Source: Maribacter sp. BPC-D8
GTDB taxonomy: Bacteria > Bacteroidota > Bacteroidia > Flavobacteriales > Flavobacteriaceae
DNA length: 64,000 bases
Assembly (NCBI RefSeq): GCF_035207705.1
Contig: NZ_CP128187.1
Coordinates: 4,340,001 to 4,404,000 of the forward strand
Direction of reading: 5' to 3'
Under the pieces are notes generated by a model. It was not told the DNA's origin. It saw nothing but the letters and a program-made list of their open reading frames with translations, and searched no databases. Made by a program: the position numbers and the translations under genes. Below are positions 62,529-64,000 of the stretch, piece after piece (the stretch's first letter is position 1; every line of letters starts with the position of its first letter).

Positions 62529-62903
62529 TTACTCTTTATCTCCAAAATAAGATGGACCCACACCACTTAAGAAATCTTCTCTTACAGGGCTAAAAGTGTC
62601 AATAAGTTCACCTTCTTCAAGGCAAACCGCACTATGTAACAAATTTGGTTCAATATAAACTCCGTCACCTGCTTCTACGATTTGTTTTTCACCATCGATT
62701 ACAAATTCGAATTTACCTGAAACACAGTAAGTAGCTTGTGTATGAAAATGTTGGTGAGGTGCACCTAATGCTCCTTTATCGAATTTTACTCTAACCATCA
62801 TAATTTGGTTGTCATACCCTAAGAATTTTCTTGATACTCCGCCGCCAAGTACTTCCCATTCCATGTCTTTTGTAATGACATATTTTTCGCTAAATCTTTT
62901 CAT
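62529..62903 (-). CDS. kdgF: KdgF-type cupin, unsaturated uronate cyclase/linearising enzyme
   Basis: A 124-residue single-domain cupin. Motif 1 is GAPHQHFHTQATYCVSG, giving His50, His52 and Gln56 with Gly63 in the HxH(X)3Q(X)6G pattern. Motif 2 is EPNLLHSAVC with His90. KdgF proteins turn the 4,5-unsaturated monouronate released by lyases into linear DEH. Its position 20 bp downstream of PL17 and upstream of the transporter and PL6 fits that step. Cytosolic; no signal peptide. Confidence 0.94.
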   Translation of the reverse strand: MKRFSEKYVITKDMEWEVLGGGVSRKFLGYDNQIMMVRVKFDKGALGAPHQHFHTQATYCVSGKFEFVIDGEKQIVEAGDGVYIEPNLLHSAVCLEEGELIDTFSPVREDFLSGVGPSYFGDKE

Positions 62904-62923
62904 AATATTAAATTTTTATGTTT

Positions 62924-64000
62924 TTATTTAAAATAATAAGAACCAGACCACTCATAATTCTTATCGTTAATTTTTAATGTATGTGTAGCTTCTTTTGAAG
63001 TATTTGTATTTGCAATAATAAATAGTTTGGTAGAATCTTTTACAGTAGTTATTGAAATAGCAGTGTAATCTACAGTGTCTAATACTACTTTCAATGTTGA
63101 AATAGAACTATTAGAATTAACAGCAGATTCTGAAACTGGGCTATAGCTACCATGTGCTTCTATCGCTGAAACAAAAAGTGTGTTTTGAGTATCTTTTCTG
63201 CGGATAATAAAACCAGCCTCTCTTCGTAAATTAAATTCAGGGTCATTTGCACCTATTCGTACAAATCTTAGCTCATCATCTTTTGATGTTGCAGAGGTTA
63301 ATGTGTAGAACTTCCCTTTATCTAACCAACTTAATTTAGTGTTTTCTTCTGTTGTACTTCCACAGCCTTCAGACCATAAATGTTGATACCCATTATCAGA
63401 ACCTAAAGGCTCAAGGGTTTTCGGAACTTCGTATTCAAAATTTGTGTTCAATACTTGACCCATAAAATAAAAGGGCAAATCATATTGGTTGGTGCTATCA
63501 GATTTAACTCGAAGTATATCAAGCATGAATGGTTTTTCGAATTCGTCGTCTTTAATAATCGCCATTGTTCTGTGCATCTCTGTACCAGGATACGCATTAG
63601 TCTCTATAGCACTAACAATTTGTATATCGGCATTAGAATCATCAAAAAGATACAAGTCAGGATTGTACTTACTACCAATATCATATTTGCCCTGGTAGTG
63701 AGATTTCTCATTTTGCACTAATGTATTATGGGCAATCGTTTGCTTCGCCCAAGTTTTGTTTTCCTTCAGATAATTACCGCCACCTTTCTGTTCAATATTA
63801 ACAAAACGTGCCAATCCGTAATCTTGTAATACTTCATCGCCATTTTCGTAGAAGGAGTATGATAACTTATCATAGTGACCATGACTTGACCCTTGAGCTG
63901 CATATTTAAAAACAAGTTCTAAATCATCGCTACGTAAAATACCGACACCACCTTGTTTTCCGTTAGGTCCGTCAGATAAATTAATTGATTTTTTATCAAA
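62924..64000 (-). CDS. PL17 alginate (oligo)lyase, partial at window edge
   Basis: The C-terminal 358 residues of a heparinase II/III-fold protein; the reading frame is open to base 64000, so the N-terminal toroid domain lies outside. Beta-sandwich residues for the zinc site are visible: GSSHGHYDKLSYSFYENGDE (His), VLQDYG (Asp) and TIAHNTLVQ (His). The region matches the PL17 exolytic oligoalginate lyases such as Alg17c, which release unsaturated monouronate. It is the first visible gene of the operon PL17-kdgF-nramp-PL6. The internal Leu codon at 63814 is not the real start. Confidence 0.92.
   Translation of the reverse strand, partial: FDKKSINLSDGPNGKQGGVGILRSDDLELVFKYAAQGSSHGHYDKLSYSFYENGDEVLQDYGLARFVNIEQKGGGNYLKENKTWAKQTIAHNTLVQNEKSHYQGKYDIGSKYNPDLYLFDDSNADIQIVSAIETNAYPGTEMHRTMAIIKDDEFEKPFMLDILRVKSDSTNQYDLPFYFMGQVLNTNFEYEVPKTLEPLGSDNGYQHLWSEGCGSTTEENTKLSWLDKGKFYTLTSATSKDDELRFVRIGANDPEFNLRREAGFIIRRKDTQNTLFVSAIEAHGSYSPVSESAVNSNSSISTLKVVLDTVDYTAISITTVKDSTKLFIIANTNTSKEATHTLKINDKNYEWSGSYYFK

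Noticed and set aside
62924..63814. Treating the PL17 fragment as a complete gene starting at 63814
   Set aside because: That codon is TTG (Leu) inside a frame that stays open to the window edge and includes the His and Asp of the zinc site.

Overview
The window is about 64 kb of low-GC chromosome from a marine member of the Bacteroidetes, most likely a Flavobacteriaceae close to Maribacter, Zobellia or Arenibacter. This is inferred from the SusC/SusD pair, the alginate-lyase locus, AT-rich TAnnTTTG-type promoter boxes, the near absence of Shine-Dalgarno sequences and the short RpoD-like sigma factor. No genome search was possible, so the genus is a guess.

Layout. (1) 0-5.8 kb: housekeeping and unknown genes (DUF2130, a small membrane protein, ankyrin, DinB, a PL5/PL38-type polysaccharide lyase, TPR protein). 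(2) 5.8-11.7 kb: two clusters of a GC-rich palindromic repeat with a ~165 bp unit and ~255 bp tandem period. They bracket a serine hydrolase and an amidohydrolase, and the first cluster contains a DUF559 restriction-like nuclease gene whose stop codon lies inside a repeat. (3) 11.8-16.4 kb: PepSY-type membrane protein, sugar isomerase/epimerase-like protein, Nudix-like regulator, proC and a sigma-70 factor. (4) 16.7-26.2 kb: a signalling block with two soluble PAS histidine kinases, two stand-alone receivers, two AraC-type regulators, a BLUF photoreceptor and a GH13 branching-enzyme-like protein. (5) tRNA-Arg(TCT), then a complete tyrosine/homogentisate degradation cluster (26.5-33.0 kb) with a divergent MarR regulator and two matching palindromic operators. 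(6) 33.0-34.5 kb: a CDF transporter and a DUF4287/DUF5655 protein. (7) 34.8-41.5 kb: a transglutaminase / circularly permuted ATP-grasp / alpha-E cassette, a conserved amidoligase-type system whose product is unknown. (8) 41.5-44.8 kb: an exported protein, a structured RNA or terminator element, and a TPR histidine kinase with its LuxR-type response regulator.

(9) 45.0-64 kb: an alginate utilisation locus. PL17 (cut by the window edge) and PL6 lyases would depolymerise alginate and a SusC/SusD pair would import oligomers. KdgF would linearise the unsaturated monouronate to DEH, an SDR would reduce DEH to KDG, and KdgK and Eda would yield pyruvate and glyceraldehyde-3-phosphate. A PFK with pyrophosphate-type signatures sits between kdgK and eda. 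Transport genes are a hexuronate-type MFS permease and an Nramp-fold protein that has lost its metal ligands. Two regulators are encoded: a LacI protein with two GTTTAATCGATTAACC-type operators next to kdgK, and a FadR-subfamily GntR protein with TTGGTTnnCCAA palindromes at 13 bp spacing upstream of susC and of its own gene.

The least explained elements are the repeat array with its embedded DUF559 gene, the metal-site-less Nramp homologue in the alginate locus, the PPi-type PFK in the KDG operon, and the ATP-grasp/transglutaminase cassette.
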